Source of the DNA: UTCHB3 sp964371075
GTDB taxonomy: Bacteria; Bacteroidota; Ignavibacteria; Ignavibacteriales; Ignavibacteriaceae
Direction of reading: 5' to 3'
Length of the DNA stretch: 64,000 nucleotides
Assembly: GCA_964371075.1 (NCBI GenBank)
Contig: CAYJKN010000004.1
Coordinates: 324,117 to 388,116 of the forward strand
Part shown: piece by piece, positions 44,432-53,304 of the stretch
Numbering within the stretch: the stretch's first letter is position 1
Layout of the letters: the number at the start of each line of letters is the position of its first letter
The notes under the pieces: model-generated
What the model saw: the letters and a program-made list of their open reading frames with translations, nothing else
The model's database searches: none
Told to the model about the DNA's origin: nothing
Made by a program: the position numbers and the translations under genes

Positions 44432-45555
44432 TTCTTAAAGCGGAGGATGCTTATTCCAAGGATCACAACTCCGATGATAAACATCGAGAGACCATCTTGC
44501 CAGTGCTCTGAAAATCCCGCACCTTTGAGGATCACACCTCTGATAATCAGAAGGAAATATTTTAGTGGGATGATAACACTGATATCCTGGAATATTTCCG
44601 GCATGTTTTCAACGGGGAAAGCGAATCCTGACAGGAAAACCAAGGGTAACATAATCGCAAACACTGCAAGCATCATCGCCTGCTGTTGAGTTTTTGAAAA
44701 AGTTGAGACCAGTAATCCCAGTCCAAGAGTTGACAATATGTAAATAAATGAACTCGCAAAAAGAAATACAACATCTCCTTTTACATCAATCTCAAAAATA
44801 AATTTCATACCTGTTAATACGATAACAACTGAAACAAACCCAAGAATCACAAAGGGAATTAATTTCCCCGCAATAAGTTGATACGATTTAATTGGCGTAA
44901 CAATTAATTGCTCCAGGGTACCAATTTCCTTTTCCTTAACAATTGCAAGCGAAGTTAAGAGCAGAGTTACAAGGCTTAACAACAGCCCTACAATTGCTGG
45001 GACCATAAAAATCTGAGACTGAAGTGATGGATTAAACCAAATCCTGAATTGAGAAGTTACCTCCCCTGCAGGGAGCCTTTGGATGCCTCTCAATTTTATC
45101 TTTTCGGTTGCAAGATTCCCTGTAAACTTTATCAAAATTTTTGAAACATAACCCGATGCAATCGAAGCTGAATTACCATCACTTCCATTAAAAATCCCTT
45201 GAACCACTGCCGTCTCATTCCTGTTGATATCTCTCTCAAAATCGCGCGGGATAACCACTGCAACAAGTGTTTTCCCTTTATCAATTTCGCTATAGACTTC
45301 GTCATAGGTGGTGCAATATTTGTCGATACTAAAATAAGTTGATCCTGAAAATTGTCTAATCAACTCCCTGCTTGTTTCTGTTTTATCTAAATCCAGAATT
45401 ACAGTTCTGACCACATTTAGATCCAATGTCGCAGCATATCCTAAAAGAACCAACTGAATCACAGGTGCAACCAAAATGATACCAAACATCTTGGGATCAC
45501 GCCGAAATTGTTGGAATTCTTTAATTATTATCCTGAGGATGATATTCATGGTCAA
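44419..45555 (-). CDS. ABC-2 type export permease (second of pair)
   Basis: A 378-residue membrane protein with one N-terminal transmembrane segment (MFGIILVAPVIQLVLLGY), a periplasmic loop of about 150 residues, and five C-terminal segments from about residue 180. The motif GTLEQLIVTPI is typical of ABC2_membrane_3/YbhR-type permeases. Its ATG overlaps the stop codon of the first permease by 4 nt. The two permeases probably form a heterodimer in the inner membrane, driven by the two ATPases of this operon. Confidence 0.85.
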   Translation of the reverse strand: MTMNIILRIIIKEFQQFRRDPKMFGIILVAPVIQLVLLGYAATLDLNVVRTVILDLDKTETSRELIRQFSGSTYFSIDKYCTTYDEVYSEIDKGKTLVAVVIPRDFERDINRNETAVVQGIFNGSDGNSASIASGYVSKILIKFTGNLATEKIKLRGIQRLPAGEVTSQFRIWFNPSLQSQIFMVPAIVGLLLSLVTLLLTSLAIVKEKEIGTLEQLIVTPIKSYQLIAGKLIPFVILGFVSVVIVLTGMKFIFEIDVKGDVVFLFASSFIYILSTLGLGLLVSTFSKTQQQAMMLAVFAIMLPLVFLSGFAFPVENMPEIFQDISVIIPLKYFLLIIRGVILKGAGFSEHWQDGLSMFIIGVVILGISILRFKKRID

Positions 45556-46685
45556 GCCTTCCGTTCTTTAATCTTCGTGATACCAACTGAGAGTACCAAC
45601 ACAACAGAAATGTAGACCAGAAGGGCTAAAATATCCTTATAAAAAGTTTCTACTCCCGTCCCCCGAAGAATAATTGATCGCAAAATGTTGTTAAAGAATT
45701 TTGTAGGAGTAATATTTGTCATCACTTGAATAAACTTAGGCATACTTTCAATCTGAAAAATAAATCCCGACAAAATCAGAGATGGCAGCAACGAAATAAA
45801 AGTACCAAGTGTAAAAGCAATCTGTGTATTCGCTGAAATAACTGATACCAAATAACCCAGAGAAGTGCAGGCGAACAGAAAAATCAGAGTAGTATATATC
45901 AAATCAAAATAATTTCCCATGGTCTCTACACCAAATAGAAAATATCCAACAACAAGGATCATAGCTGCATTCAGGTATGCAACCCCGAGATAGGGGAGAA
46001 TTTTTCCGACAAGCAGCGACATTGTAGAAACAGGGGATACCCTGATCTGTTCAATTGTATTTCTTTCAGTCTCCCTTACCAATGAAAGAGAAACACTGAC
46101 CACCGCAGTAATCACAAGGATCATCGAGATTAAACCCGGAATAAAAAACAGTGTACTTCTAAGTTCAGGGTTGTAGAGGAATTTCGGTGAAAGTGTAACA
46201 GGGGGCTTCAAGGTTATACCACTCTTTTTTAACTTATCATCCCTGAACTTCCCATTAAATGTTGCAATGGCTGCTTCGAGATAATTTGAGATCACTATTG
46301 CGGAGTTTGCATTTACCCCATCCACCAGATATTGAATAGTAGTTTTATTCCCTTTCTGCAGTTCAAAGTCAAAATTCTCCGGGATAGTGATAACCACTGC
46401 AACCGTCTTTTTGTCCAAGAGACTTTTAATCTCAGATGCATTATTGATATACAATGGATCACTAAAGTAATCAGAAGAAGTTGTTTCGTTTATAAATTTT
46501 CTGCTCAGAGCTGAATTATCGAGATCAAGCACGGCGAGGTCGATATTCTTAACATCAAAATCCACGGCGTATCCAAAAAATGCCAACAAAAATACCGGGA
46601 AAAAGATAAGTATTCCAAAAAGTCGTTTGTCTCTTACGAGATGTTTAAATTCTTTTTTAGCTATTGCAATTGTTGTGTTCAACAT
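45552..46685 (-). CDS. ABC-2 type export permease (first of pair)
   Basis: A 377-residue permease with the same topology as its neighbour: an N-terminal segment LFGILIFFPVFLLAFFGYAV, an extracytoplasmic loop, then five segments, with RNTIEQIRVSPV corresponding to the coupling-helix region. It is a paralogue of the 44419 gene but clearly diverged. YbhS/YbhR-type permease pairs are known partners in drug export. It follows ATPase 2 by 1 nt and overlaps permease 2 by 4 nt. Confidence 0.85.
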   Translation of the reverse strand: MLNTTIAIAKKEFKHLVRDKRLFGILIFFPVFLLAFFGYAVDFDVKNIDLAVLDLDNSALSRKFINETTSSDYFSDPLYINNASEIKSLLDKKTVAVVITIPENFDFELQKGNKTTIQYLVDGVNANSAIVISNYLEAAIATFNGKFRDDKLKKSGITLKPPVTLSPKFLYNPELRSTLFFIPGLISMILVITAVVSVSLSLVRETERNTIEQIRVSPVSTMSLLVGKILPYLGVAYLNAAMILVVGYFLFGVETMGNYFDLIYTTLIFLFACTSLGYLVSVISANTQIAFTLGTFISLLPSLILSGFIFQIESMPKFIQVMTNITPTKFFNNILRSIILRGTGVETFYKDILALLVYISVVLVLSVGITKIKERKA

Positions 46686-46686
46686 C

Positions 46687-47613
46687 TTAATACTTCTTTT
46701 CGATTAGATGGATAAAAACATCTTCCAACGAAGGGACAATTTCTGTGATCTTAAGGTCATATTCTTTATAAGTTAAACGCAACCAGGAGATAATTTCATT
46801 TGAAGAAACGGTATCACTCTCAGGTATGAAGTGAATCTTTTCACCAAAAATTGATATCTCACCTTTAAGTTGAGAAGACTCGATCAAACTCATCAGCTCA
46901 ATGCTGTCCTTTGCCTCTATTTCAAGAACTTTCGACTTTATATAGTTTTGTTTTAATGCAGTTGGTGTTCCTTCGGCAATGATTTTTCCTGCATTAATCA
47001 AAATTATATTTGCACAATATTCTGCCTCCTCAAGGTAATGTGTTGTCACAAAGACAGTGATTCCTTCCTCGGAAAGTGAATTTATCAACTCCCAGAATGC
47101 CCTACGCGAGATTGGATCAACTCCACTGGTTGGTTCATCCAGGAATACAATTCCCGGGCGGTGGATAACCGCGGTTGCAAGCGCAAGTCTTTGTTTTATT
47201 CCTCCGGGAAGACTACCTGTGAGAGTTCTCTCTTTCCCTTCAAGGAAGGAGACCTGCATAGCCCATTTTTTTCGTTCCTCAAGTTCTTTTTTGTTAAGTC
47301 CGTAAACCCCGCCAAAAAAGTTGATATTCTCTTCAACTGACAAATCGTTATAGAGACTGAATTTTTGTGACATATAACCGATATTAGCTTTAACCTTTTC
47401 AGGTTCACTGATAATACTGTATCCACCCACCCTCGCGTCCCCTGATGTTGGTTCAAGCAGGCCACAAAGCATCTTTATGGTAGTGGATTTCCCGGCACCG
47501 TTTGCCCCCAGGAATCCAAATATTTCACCTTGAGCTATTGAAAAACTTACCTCATCCACTGAGATAAAATCTCCAAATTTTTTGGTCAATTTAACCACTT
47601 CAATTGCACTCAT
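46687..47613 (-). CDS. ABC transporter ATPase (second of the operon)
   Basis: A 308-residue ABC ATPase: Walker A GANGAGKSTT, Q-loop in MSQKFSLY, signature LPGGIKQRLALA, Walker B IVFLDEPTSGVDP and H-loop in VTTHYLEEAEY. The signature has Pro instead of Ser (LPGG rather than LSGG). About 80 residues of C-terminal extension follow, as in drug-exporter ATPases of the CcmA/DrrA type. It begins on the same nucleotides as the stop of the TolC-like gene. In E. coli YbhF both ATPase units are fused; here they are separate genes. Confidence 0.85.
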   Translation of the reverse strand: MSAIEVVKLTKKFGDFISVDEVSFSIAQGEIFGFLGANGAGKSTTIKMLCGLLEPTSGDARVGGYSIISEPEKVKANIGYMSQKFSLYNDLSVEENINFFGGVYGLNKKELEERKKWAMQVSFLEGKERTLTGSLPGGIKQRLALATAVIHRPGIVFLDEPTSGVDPISRRAFWELINSLSEEGITVFVTTHYLEEAEYCANIILINAGKIIAEGTPTALKQNYIKSKVLEIEAKDSIELMSLIESSQLKGEISIFGEKIHFIPESDTVSSNEIISWLRLTYKEYDLKITEIVPSLEDVFIHLIEKKY

Positions 47614-48935
47614 TAGAAAAGTGGCCTTCCTGTCGATTTTTTTAACTTATAGTCTAACATTACCAGATTAATTTTAGCCAGTTGAAGATTTATTTTTGCC
47701 GTAAACAGTAGAGTGTCGGCATCCAGAAGGTCAGAAGCAGTCGCATTCTGCGCTTTGTAGTTTTCGAGTGTCACACGATAGTTTTCTTCAGCCTGTTCGA
47801 GGGTTTTCTCCAAATTCAGAAGTTTTTCTTTTGCTCCTTTTAAGAGGATAAAGTTTTGGTAAACCTCATTATCGATAACATCCTCAACCTGTTTTTTGGT
47901 GGTTTGTAAACCTTTGATCGATTGATTAACCTGCTCAACCCTGGCTGAAGTTGAACCCCAATCTAAAACAGTCCACTGGAGATTCAGAGAAACATCCCAT
48001 GTAGCACGGAATTCATCCTTTTGCGGAAAAATTCTTTGTGTAGGATTTGAGTAATACAGGTTTGAACTCAAAAAGAGATCAGGGAGATATCCTGAGCGGG
48101 CAACATTAAGATTTTCTTCCAAAACCTCCTGTTTTAAGGCAAGTGAGTTAAATTCACCTCTTTTTGCTTTAGCCATATCTCTCATCGATTCAAATTCTCC
48201 GGCTGATTCTAAAGGACGAAAAATGAATTCATCAATTTCCAGAGGAGTATTAATATCTCTCCCCATCACTGTATTTAATTGGGCTTTCGCCGAATTTATT
48301 GTCATTTCAGCATCTATTCTTTTTGAAATCAGGTTGGAAATCTGCACTTCAACTTTTAGAACATCATTTCGCGTTGCGAGCCCGTTCTGAAGAAAATCAT
48401 TTATATCAGTGAGTCTTTTTTGCATCATTGTGATGTTTTCATTAACCAGTTTTAATTGTTCCATGGCTGCTGAAAGACTATAATAAGCTGAGACTATCTT
48501 GATTGACTCTTCACTTTTTAATATCTCATATTCGGCTTTTAATACTTTTGTCTGGTTTTCGATCCCTTTTTCCTGGGAAGATATTCTGTTCCCGGTAAAG
48601 ACAGGTTGAGTCACATTCAGGCGAAGATTGTAACTGTTCAGAATTGGTTCCTGCAGAACAATGGGGTTTGGGAGCATTGGAAGTTTTACTTCAGAATTTG
48701 GCACATCTGAAAGTCGGGAATAGGATGCAAAAAGTTTAACTTGAGGCAATTTAGCTGCTGAAATCTCATTGTTCAACCCTTCATTGCGGGCAATGTTGGT
48801 GTAACTTATTGAGAGCGATTTGCTATTTTCGAGCCCGCTTTTTATACACTCCTCCAGGCTCATTTTTTGAGCATTAACCAGAGTAGTTGTTGCAATGATT
48901 ATTGCAAAAATTGTTTTTATGTTTTTATGATTCAT
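47613..48935 (-). CDS. TolC-like outer-membrane efflux protein
   Basis: A 440-residue protein with a signal peptide (IIIATTTLVNA) and the OEP-type double helical repeat: long coiled-coil helices around 115-230 (EQLKLVNENITMMQKRLTDI, RNDVLKVEVQISNLI) and around 330-420 (VDNEVYQNFILL-like stretch, then ENYRVTLENYKAQNATASDL). It should form the trimeric outer-membrane channel for the ABC exporter. It lies between the two ATPase genes, and the close spacing of 4-5 nt supports a single transcript. Confidence 0.8.
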   Translation of the reverse strand: MNHKNIKTIFAIIIATTTLVNAQKMSLEECIKSGLENSKSLSISYTNIARNEGLNNEISAAKLPQVKLFASYSRLSDVPNSEVKLPMLPNPIVLQEPILNSYNLRLNVTQPVFTGNRISSQEKGIENQTKVLKAEYEILKSEESIKIVSAYYSLSAAMEQLKLVNENITMMQKRLTDINDFLQNGLATRNDVLKVEVQISNLISKRIDAEMTINSAKAQLNTVMGRDINTPLEIDEFIFRPLESAGEFESMRDMAKAKRGEFNSLALKQEVLEENLNVARSGYLPDLFLSSNLYYSNPTQRIFPQKDEFRATWDVSLNLQWTVLDWGSTSARVEQVNQSIKGLQTTKKQVEDVIDNEVYQNFILLKGAKEKLLNLEKTLEQAEENYRVTLENYKAQNATASDLLDADTLLFTAKINLQLAKINLVMLDYKLKKSTGRPLF

Positions 48936-48939
48936 TTGG

Positions 48940-49887
48940 TTACCTGTAGTTATTGCTTACCAGGTGAATAAAAATATTTTCAAGAGATGGTGGTTTAATT
49001 CTGTGTTCTGTAATTTTTAAACCAATCTCTGTAAGAGCAGATTCAATCTTTTTTAATATCTCCAGCGGCTCATTAGTGACAATTGCAATTCTGTCTCCAA
49101 AAACCTGTGATTCGATCTTTAGATTCTCTTTAATAAATTTTGATATTTTCCTCACATCATCAATATAGATTTCAAGAACAGACATTTTGACCGATTTTTT
49201 AACATCTTCCGGAGTACCTACCGCAATCAGTTCACCTTGATTCATCAATCCGATCCTGTTACATCTCTCGGCTTCATCAAGATAGGGAGTTGTAAGGAGG
49301 ATGGTTATTCCGTCCCTCTGTAGAGTGGAAAGAATTTTCCAGAAATCCCGTCTTGATACAGGGTCAACACCTGTAGTTGGTTCGTCTAAAAAAAGTATTT
49401 CCGGTCTGTGAATAAGTGAGCAAGCCAATGCCAGTTTTTGTTTCATCCCTCCGGAGAGTTTTTCGGCTGCTCTATCGCGAAATTTTATCAGTCGCATCAG
49501 TTCAAGCAGTTCATTCCTTCTAGTCTCATAATTTTTAACATTGTGAATCCGTGCAAAAAATTCAATATTCTCATCCACTGTCAGATCACCATAAAGAGAA
49601 AATTTTTGCGAAAGATAACCGACACCATTTTGGATTTCCCGTTTTGCAGTTGAAATGGGTTTTCCAAAGATGGTAATTTTTCCGGTCTCAGGTTTTGTTA
49701 ATGCACATAAAATGCGCATCGTTGTTGTTTTACCTGCTCCATCGGGGCCCACAAGTCCAAACATTTCACCCTTATGGAGCTCCAATGAAAGGTTTTTTAT
49801 TGCAACGATTTCACCAAACGACTTTGAAAGTCCTTCTATCGTTATCGCCGGAACCAATTCTCTACTGATTTGATTTAACGTTGTCAT
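48940..49887 (-). CDS. ABC transporter ATPase (first of the operon)
   Basis: A 315-residue ABC ATPase with Walker A GPDGAGKTTT, Q-loop in LSQKFSLYG, canonical signature LSGGMKQKLALA, Walker B ILFLDEPTTGVDP and TTPYLDEAERC after it, where Pro replaces the usual H-loop His (TTHYL). A C-terminal extension of about 85 residues follows. With the second ATPase it forms an asymmetric pair: one has a changed signature, this one a changed H-loop. It follows the membrane-fusion gene by 15 nt. Confidence 0.85.
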   Translation of the reverse strand: MTTLNQISRELVPAITIEGLSKSFGEIVAIKNLSLELHKGEMFGLVGPDGAGKTTTMRILCALTKPETGKITIFGKPISTAKREIQNGVGYLSQKFSLYGDLTVDENIEFFARIHNVKNYETRRNELLELMRLIKFRDRAAEKLSGGMKQKLALACSLIHRPEILFLDEPTTGVDPVSRRDFWKILSTLQRDGITILLTTPYLDEAERCNRIGLMNQGELIAVGTPEDVKKSVKMSVLEIYIDDVRKISKFIKENLKIESQVFGDRIAIVTNEPLEILKKIESALTEIGLKITEHRIKPPSLENIFIHLVSNNYR

Positions 49888-49902
49888 CTATATTCCGGAA
49901 GA

Positions 49903-50871
49903 TCAAAATTTGATGGTTGCATCAGCGGGCATGCCATCCTTTAGTTCATTATTCTGGTTTTTAACTCTGATTTTCATTTCGTAAACAAGTCGTGTTCTTT
50001 CATCCTCAGTCTGAATGTTTTTAGGTGTAAATGCAGCTTCGGGAGATATAAAAATAACTTTTCCGGAATAGGATTTGTTCGGGTAACTGTCAATTTTTAC
50101 ATCAACCGTCTGGCCTGTTTTAACTTTCCCAAGATCTGTTTCCTGAACATATACAATGAGATCCAGTTCTTCAGTTGCCGATATTTTTACCAGAGAGGAC
50201 ATGGCGCCTGCCATCTCTCCTTTTCTGAAGTATTTTTTTACTACTCTACCGGTGATGGGTGAAATGAGATAACATTTATCAATACTGTTTCTGAGGATAT
50301 CAGCTCCAACCGCAGCTTCCTTTTTTCTCGCCAGGGCAGATTTTAATTCTTCCGGTCTTATAATTGTTTTAACCTTTTGAAGATTCTCATTTGCGGCGTT
50401 CAACTGTGATTTCAGCAGTTTCACTTTTGTATCGATATCATCCAGCTGTTTTTTTGTTACTGAACCGGAATTATGGAGGTTAAAAATTCTTTGATAATCA
50501 GACTCAGCCAATTTCAAATTTGTCTCCAACTGAGACTTCATCTCTTCAGCTTGTTTTATATCCTCTTTTCTGGCACCGCTTAATAGAAGCGAATATTGAG
50601 CATCAGCTCCGTCAATTAGAGCACCCATTTTCTCGAGTTGAAGTTGAAGATTGGAATCATCAATTTGTACAACTGTATCGTTTATCTTCACTTCATCCCC
50701 CTCTTCAAATGGGAAATCCACTACAAGGCCGGGTGTTTGAGCACTAAGTGTAACACTGATTGCTTCCAGATTTCCGGAGACCTTTACACTCTTTGTATCC
50801 ACTTCCTCCTTACAGCCTCCGATAATCAGTGAAAAAAGACCGGAAAGAACGAGAATTTTAATATTTCTCAT
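49903..50871 (-). CDS. HlyD-family membrane-fusion lipoprotein
   Basis: A 322-residue periplasmic adaptor with lipoprotein signal (VLSGLFSLIIGGC) when started at 50871; the in-frame ATG at 50886 adds five residues. It has a biotinyl-lipoyl half (SAQTPGLVVDFPFEEGDEV), a long helical hairpin (about 85-190) and the second lipoyl half with LISPITGRVVKKYFRKGE. It would link the inner-membrane ABC pump to the TolC-like channel. The start overlaps the end of the TetR gene by 14 nt. A GAGG-like site is not obvious. Confidence 0.85.
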   Translation of the reverse strand: MRNIKILVLSGLFSLIIGGCKEEVDTKSVKVSGNLEAISVTLSAQTPGLVVDFPFEEGDEVKINDTVVQIDDSNLQLQLEKMGALIDGADAQYSLLLSGARKEDIKQAEEMKSQLETNLKLAESDYQRIFNLHNSGSVTKKQLDDIDTKVKLLKSQLNAANENLQKVKTIIRPEELKSALARKKEAAVGADILRNSIDKCYLISPITGRVVKKYFRKGEMAGAMSSLVKISATEELDLIVYVQETDLGKVKTGQTVDVKIDSYPNKSYSGKVIFISPEAAFTPKNIQTEDERTRLVYEMKIRVKNQNNELKDGMPADATIKF

Positions 50872-51490
50872 TTTGAAATACTCCATATAACATATTTGAA
50901 AATTCTTCTTTACCTTTTTCGGTAAGAATGGTACCTAATAAAAATTTATAAAAGTGGCCCAGTGCCTGATTCATTGTAAATCCGGTTTCATCAAGAAATT
51001 CCTTTTTTAGGATCGATCTTATACCCGAGATGAAAATCGTGACAACGAGTGCCACAGGGGCATCCCTCACATAACCTTCGTCAACACCCTGTTTGAATAT
51101 TTTGGGAATAACCTTTCGCATCATTCCACCTCTGAAGGTGTCAAATTCTTTCCAAAGAGCAGGCAAATCATTCTGAAGATCCACAAGGAACTGATTTGAG
51201 ATAGTCGATGATTCCTTTAACATGTGCCTCAGGATCAGAACCAATTTAACGACCGAAGGATTTGCGCTTAGTGAAACCTCTGTTACGAACCCTGAAGCTG
51301 AAACCATAAAAGTTCGAAATGCCGCCTCAACAAGTTCTTCTTTTGAGTCGTAGTATTTGTAAATGGTTTTTTTGCTTACTCGAAGGCCCGATGCTATATC
51401 ATCCATCGGGACTTTTGAAAATCCGTGTTGTCGATAATGACTAAAAGCAAATTCGGCTATTTTTTGTTTTTGTTGTTCTTGTTTTGTCAT
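50858..51490 (-). CDS. TetR-family transcriptional regulator of the efflux operon
   Basis: A 210-residue regulator: N-terminal helix-turn-helix (MDDIASGLRVSKKTIYKYYDSKEELV, residues about 28-53, with the KKTIYKYY recognition helix) and a variable helical ligand-binding domain. As first gene of the minus-strand operon and divergent from an EamA transporter gene, it probably represses both through the GGAAAC/GTTTCC inverted repeats between 51491 and 51560, and is released by an exported compound. Confidence 0.85.
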   Translation of the reverse strand: MTKQEQQKQKIAEFAFSHYRQHGFSKVPMDDIASGLRVSKKTIYKYYDSKEELVEAAFRTFMVSASGFVTEVSLSANPSVVKLVLILRHMLKESSTISNQFLVDLQNDLPALWKEFDTFRGGMMRKVIPKIFKQGVDEGYVRDAPVALVVTIFISGIRSILKKEFLDETGFTMNQALGHFYKFLLGTILTEKGKEEFSNMLYGVFQNEKY

Positions 51491-51560
51491 GGAAACTAAA
51501 AGTTAATATTATGGTTTCTAAAATAGCAAAAGGAAACTTGATATGCAATAGTTAGTTTCC
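51491..51560. promoter_or_regulatory. Candidate TetR operators (two GGAAAC/GTTTCC inverted repeats)
   Basis: GGAAACT (51532-51538) and AGTTTCC (51554-51560) are perfect 7-bp inverted arms spanning 29 nt. A second, weaker pair GGAAAC (51491-51496) and GGTTTC (51513-51518) lies next to the TetR start codon. Both are between the TetR and EamA genes. Confidence 0.6.
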
Positions 51561-51587
51561 ATTATTTTTAATTTATTTAAATATATT

Positions 51588-52520
51588 TTGAAAGTTGACT
51601 CAAGAACAAAGGGTAAAAGGTTAAATTTGATCGTTTATTTTTCTCTTTTTTACAGGAAAAGTTTGGAAGGTTCATACCACAAAAAAGGCATCATTGCAGT
51701 TGTAATTGCAGCACTCCTCTGGAGTACCGGAGGGCTGTTTATTAAACTGATTACACTGAATTCATTACAATTATCTTTTTTCCGATCACTTTTTGCCGGA
51801 ATGGTTATTCTTGCCTTGTTCAGAAAAGATGCGTTAAAGTTTAATAAATGGTCGATAATGACGGGGTTGTTTTATGCCGGTGTTCTTGTCTTTTTTGTAA
51901 TGGCAACCAAACTCACTACCGCAGCAAATGCGATATTTTTACAATACACTGCCCCCATCTATGTTCTTATTCTTGAACCACTTCTGTTAAAAACCAAGTT
52001 TGAACGGGTTAATCTGATAACCATTGTTTTTTGTTTTGCGGGAATGGCACTCTTTTTTGTCGGTAAATTGTCACCGGGAGATATTGAAGGGAACTCATTT
52101 GCTCTTGTCTCCGGACTCTGCCTTACGGGGATGTTTCTGGGGATGAGGAAATCAGGGGAGGAGTTTAAGTGGAGTACCATATTTTATGGTAATCTGTTTG
52201 TTGCTCTTTTCACTTCATTTTCGATGTTTGAAATTACGGCATTAACTTCTTCTGACCTGTTGATGGTAGGTTATCTTGGTATTTTCCAGATAGGAATCGC
52301 TTATGTTATATTCAGCTATGGAATTAACAAAGTGGAAGCAATTGAAGCTTCACTTCTTGCCATGATAGAGCCTGTGCTAAATCCAGTATGGGTTTTGATC
52401 GGCTACGGAGAGACACCCTCTTCATTTGCCATCGCAGGAGGAGTAATTATTGTTGCTGCAATTGCGCTTAGGACGGTTATGGTTGAGAGAAGAAGACGAC
52501 GAAAACTGGTGATTAGTTAG
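51588..52520 (+). CDS. EamA/DMT-superfamily transporter
   Basis: A 310-residue inner-membrane protein with ten hydrophobic segments in two EamA repeats. Recognisable parts are AALLWSTGGLFIKLI at the first segment, FFRSLFAGMVILAL, TAANAIFLQYTAPIYV and, in the second half, YVIFSYGINKVEAIEASLLAMIEPVL (split by loops). Family members export amino acids, nucleobases or other metabolites. The start is uncertain: TTG 51588 is the longest frame and TTG 51627 has AAAGG 6 nt upstream. It is divergent from the TetR gene and may be co-regulated. Confidence 0.8.
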   Translation: MKVDSRTKGKRLNLIVYFSLFYRKSLEGSYHKKGIIAVVIAALLWSTGGLFIKLITLNSLQLSFFRSLFAGMVILALFRKDALKFNKWSIMTGLFYAGVLVFFVMATKLTTAANAIFLQYTAPIYVLILEPLLLKTKFERVNLITIVFCFAGMALFFVGKLSPGDIEGNSFALVSGLCLTGMFLGMRKSGEEFKWSTIFYGNLFVALFTSFSMFEITALTSSDLLMVGYLGIFQIGIAYVIFSYGINKVEAIEASLLAMIEPVLNPVWVLIGYGETPSSFAIAGGVIIVAAIALRTVMVERRRRRKLVIS

Positions 52521-53173
52521 GGAGATAGTCTTTCAATTTTCCAGTTGTCTTCATCGATTTTTGTGTAGAGAAACCGGTCATGGAGACGATTTGGTCGTCC
52601 TTGCCAAAATTCAATCTTTGAAGGAATTACTTTGTAGCCACCCCAAAACGGGGGAAGTGGTATTTGTGTGTCCTTAAATTTATTTTTCATTTCTGAAAAC
52701 TTTTCTTCAAGAAACTGTCGTGATTGAATCACCATACTTTGGTTTGATGCCCAGGCTCCTATTTGAGAATCGACAGGCCGGCTTCGGAAATAGTTTAGAG
52801 ATTCTTCATTTGGTAACATATAAGCTTCACCCGTAATTCTGACCTGTCTTTCGAGATCAAGCCAAAGAAAGAGCAGACTTACATTATTGTTTTCGCTGAT
52901 ATGTGTCCCTTTTTCACTGTTATAGTTTGTGTAAAAATGAAATGATTTTCCGTCAATCCCTTTCAGCAGGACGGTTCTTGAGGCGGGAACACCATCAGGG
53001 GATACCGTCGAGAGCACCATCGCATTTGGTTCAGTAAGTTCAGCATCAAGTGCTTCAGAAAACCAAACAGTAAACTGGGACATTGGATCATCCTGTAAAT
53101 CAGGAAGATCAAGTCCTTTTAGCTGATAATTTTTTCTTAAAGCTGCGATATGTTGGTTCTCATAAAATGACAT
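52517..53173 (-). CDS. pdxH: Pyridoxamine 5'-phosphate oxidase
   Basis: A 218-residue enzyme when started at ATG 53173, which has GAGGAA about 9 nt upstream; a longer in-frame version to 53278 lacks support. It oxidises PNP or PMP to PLP using FMN. Landmarks are NAMVLSTVSPDGVPASRTVLLKG (FMN binding, split here: DGVPASRTVLLKG), FYTNYNSEKGTHI, RQVRITGEAY, RSRPVDSQIGAWAS near 150, PPFWGGYKV and the C-terminal FWQGRPNRLHDRF with WKIERLSP. It overlaps the convergent EamA gene by 4 nt. Confidence 0.95.
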   Translation of the reverse strand: MSFYENQHIAALRKNYQLKGLDLPDLQDDPMSQFTVWFSEALDAELTEPNAMVLSTVSPDGVPASRTVLLKGIDGKSFHFYTNYNSEKGTHISENNNVSLLFLWLDLERQVRITGEAYMLPNEESLNYFRSRPVDSQIGAWASNQSMVIQSRQFLEEKFSEMKNKFKDTQIPLPPFWGGYKVIPSKIEFWQGRPNRLHDRFLYTKIDEDNWKIERLSP

Positions 53174-53304
53174 TTTATTTGTTCCTCTATTTTGATTACT
53201 TTTCCTGATTAGAATTTTTTGTTCTTGGTTAAGAGGGCATTCTGCATTTAGAACAAATAAAATCAAAACTCCATTCAAAAAATAACAAGAGTATCGTAAT
53301 AATT

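Noticed and set aside
53174..53278. Longer N-terminus for pdxH
   Set aside because: The family begins near MSFYENQ, and GAGGAA is spaced correctly for ATG 53173; the extension overlaps the divergent promoter area.
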